Shown one piece after another: positions 62,377 through 64,000 of a DNA stretch of 64,000 bases (positions are counted from its first letter, which is position 1; each line of letters starts with the position of its first letter). Under the pieces are notes generated by a model. The model was not told where the DNA came from and searched no databases. It saw only the letters and a list, made by a program, of their open reading frames with translations. Position numbers and translations under genes: made by a program. The stretch is from JAHOYW01 sp963664605 (lineage in GTDB: Bacteria > Verrucomicrobiota > Lentisphaeria > Victivallales > Victivallaceae), in assembly GCA_963664605.1 (NCBI GenBank), contig OY761536.1, positions 3,100,001 through 3,164,000 of the forward strand, written 5' to 3'.

Positions 62377-63639
62377 ATGAAAAAAATTAAAATGATGATT
62401 ATTGGAGCTGGCGGCCGTGGTAATAAATATGCTGCTTTAGCCGCAAAAATTCCGGAAAAAATTGAAATTGTTGCCGTTGCCGAGCCCCGCAGATTTCATC
62501 GTGAAAAGCTGGCTCGCGAAAACAATATCCCCGCTGAGTATGTATTTAAATGCTGGAAGGATGCGGCTGCCCATGAAAAAATTGCTGATGCTGTCGCAAT
62601 TTGCACACAAGACAAAATGCATGTGGAACCGATGCAGGCATTTGCCCAAAAAGGTTATCATATACTTCTTGAAAAACCAATGGCTCCTGACGCGGGAGGA
62701 TGCCAAACTATTATTCAGACAGCTCGTGATAATAATATAACCCTTGCGGTTTGCCATGTCATGCGTTATACAAAATATACGCAAACTATAAAAGAAATTA
62801 TCGATTCCGGTAAAATCGGCGATATTGTCAGTATCCAGCATCTGGAACCCATCGGATACTGGCACTATGCTCATTCCTACGTCCGTGGAAACTGGCGGAA
62901 AGAATCAGAATCATCTTCCGCATTGTTGGCTAAATCATGTCATGATCTGGACTGGATCCGTTATATTATGAATTGTTCCTGTGAAAAAATTTCGTCGTTC
63001 GGTTCGCTGAAATTTTTCCGCAAGGAAAATAAACCCGACGGGGCCGGAAACCGCTGTATAAATTGCGGTGTTGAATCATCCTGTCCATATTCAGCCAAAA
63101 GGTTCTATATGGATCGATTAGAAACAAAACAGCTCGGCTGGCCGCTGGATGTAATAAGCCCGGAAATGACGCTTAAAAGTGTAACAGAAGCTTTACGGGA
63201 AGGTCCGTATGGCCGTTGTGTTTTTGCCTGCGATAATGATGTAGTGGACAATCAGGTAGTCAATATGGAATTTACGGGTAAACGTACCGCATCATTTTCA
63301 ATGATAGCCTGTTCTCGCTATGGGGGGCGGCGCACCACCATTTTTGGTACTTTGGGAGAATTGGTTGGAGATGGTTCTAAAGTCAATATTTTTGAGTTCC
63401 TTGACAATAAAACCAGTGAGATTGACACTAATGCCGGTGATACTGGATTTGCAGGCGGGCATGGCGGTGGTGATTCGAATGTCTTAACTCATTTTGTTGA
63501 TGCTCTTAGAACGGGTAACACGGATCATATTTTAACAGGCCCGGAAGTCAGTCTGGAATCGCATTTAATGGTTTTCGCCGCTGAGAAAGCCCGCAAAGAA
63601 AATATAGTGGTTAATATGCGTGACTTTATCGAAATATAA
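62377..63639 (+). CDS. Gfo/Idh/MocA-family oxidoreductase
   Basis: 420 residues. MMIIGAGGRGNKYAALAAKI is the Rossmann start, AVAICTQDKMHVEPMQAFAQ and YHILLEKPMAPD (EKP motif) confirm the family. After the dimer domain, a Cys cluster NRCINCGVESSCPYSAKRFY (about 228-247) is seen as in many Gfo/Idh/MocA proteins of this type. It should oxidise or reduce a sugar or inositol derivative freed by the operon's glycosidases. It starts 16 bases after the DUF4838-like gene. Confidence 0.92.
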   Translation: MKKIKMMIIGAGGRGNKYAALAAKIPEKIEIVAVAEPRRFHREKLARENNIPAEYVFKCWKDAAAHEKIADAVAICTQDKMHVEPMQAFAQKGYHILLEKPMAPDAGGCQTIIQTARDNNITLAVCHVMRYTKYTQTIKEIIDSGKIGDIVSIQHLEPIGYWHYAHSYVRGNWRKESESSSALLAKSCHDLDWIRYIMNCSCEKISSFGSLKFFRKENKPDGAGNRCINCGVESSCPYSAKRFYMDRLETKQLGWPLDVISPEMTLKSVTEALREGPYGRCVFACDNDVVDNQVVNMEFTGKRTASFSMIACSRYGGRRTTIFGTLGELVGDGSKVNIFEFLDNKTSEIDTNAGDTGFAGGHGGGDSNVLTHFVDALRTGNTDHILTGPEVSLESHLMVFAAEKARKENIVVNMRDFIEI

Positions 63640-63795
63640 TTAATAAAATAAAACAGGAGCAGAAATAACAAACCCATGTGAACATAAAAAAACGGCAGAT
63701 TTTAATCTCATAATCCAGCTTGATGTATAAATAACTATAAATCTTTAATAAAAACAACTTAAGTTCTTAGTAACCCAAAAACATAGGAGATAAAA

Positions 63796-64000
63796 ATGAA
63801 AATCGGCAACATTTTTTCAGGAATAGTTTTAATGTTTACTGCTACAACATTAATTGCAGCTGAAAGCTATAAAGAGGCTTTGGAAAAAGGCATGGCAGAA
63901 TATAAAGCTAAAAAATATCAGGACGCGGCAGTTATGCTCAATGAAGCCGCAAAGCTGGCAAAAACCCCAGACGAAAAATATAATTCAATGTATTATCAGG
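63796..64000 (+). CDS. Exported TPR-like protein, 3' end beyond window
   Basis: The first 68 codons are visible, with ATAGGAGAT as ribosome binding site. Signal peptide MKIGNIFSGIVLMFTATTLI ending near AAES; then SYKEALEKGMAEYKAKKYQD and AAVMLNEAAKLAKTPDEKYN, a clear start of tetratricopeptide repeats. A periplasmic scaffold is likely. The 156-base gap upstream shows nothing definite, so whether it belongs to the operon is open. Confidence 0.7.
   Translation, partial: MKIGNIFSGIVLMFTATTLIAAESYKEALEKGMAEYKAKKYQDAAVMLNEAAKLAKTPDEKYNSMYYQ

Overview
The window looks like a chromosomal stretch of a Lentisphaerota (Victivallales-type) bacterium. This assignment is inference from gene content, not from a marker gene. 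The supporting features are two type II-secretion-like pseudopilins with the FTLIELLVVIAIIAIL leader and an H-X9-D[G/L] tail, three PF12831-type FAD oxidoreductases, three DUF4838/GH20b-like proteins, a UroD-like protein, GH38-, GH101- and GH27-like enzymes, and an omega subunit of the Verrucomicrobia/Lentisphaerae sort. By eye the DNA is moderately AT-rich.

Layout. 1-5.1 kb holds mobile-element genes: a BRO/DinD-like protein cut by the window edge, a small hypothetical, a MobF (TrwC-type) relaxase-helicase, a divergent small HTH protein, and between these last two an iteron/inverted-repeat patch that could be an oriT. 5.3-17.4 kb is a first carbohydrate locus: KDPG-aldolase-like, 2-hydroxyacid dehydrogenase, GntR-type regulator with a sugar-binding domain, pseudopilin, toroid-type glycosidase candidate, secreted TIM-barrel candidate, UroD-like, FAD oxidoreductase, GH38 alpha-mannosidase and a 24-codon relic of a WbuC-like cupin. 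18-21.7 kb carries a VapBC-type pair, a NupC transporter, a zinc-ribbon peptide, and a nucleotidyltransferase-HEPN gene enclosed by long inverted, multi-hairpin repeats.

21.8-40.7 kb is mostly core metabolism: ETF beta/alpha plus acyl-CoA dehydrogenase, rpoZ, purE, small envelope proteins, a GT-C glycosyltransferase, apgM, an AraC regulator divergent from a Gfo/Idh-SDR-AKR operon, truA, an orphan OppB-like permease, pyrF, glycerate kinase and tRNA-Phe(GAA). 40.7-41.9 kb is a 1.2-kb stretch without a convincing gene, holding short repeats and tRNA-3'-end-like scraps.

41.9-64 kb is a second, larger glycan locus: a LacI regulator and then one long same-strand run (pseudopilin, FAD oxidoreductases, three DUF4838-type proteins, GH101-like, GH27-like, CocE-like hydrolase, GH63/trehalase-like, Gfo/Idh/MocA, and a TPR protein that runs off the end). 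Near-identical palindromes sit exactly in the -35/-10 spacer of both the LacI gene promoter and the pseudopilin promoter, so the regulator very probably represses itself and at least the head of the run. The enzyme set suggests mucin-type or other host/algal glycans; the substrate is inferred.

The most interesting signals are (a) the repeated architecture sugar-sensing regulator -> pseudopilin -> oxidoreductase/glycosidase operon, present twice, and (b) the covarying hairpin repeats that bracket the leaderless nucleotidyltransferase-HEPN gene.
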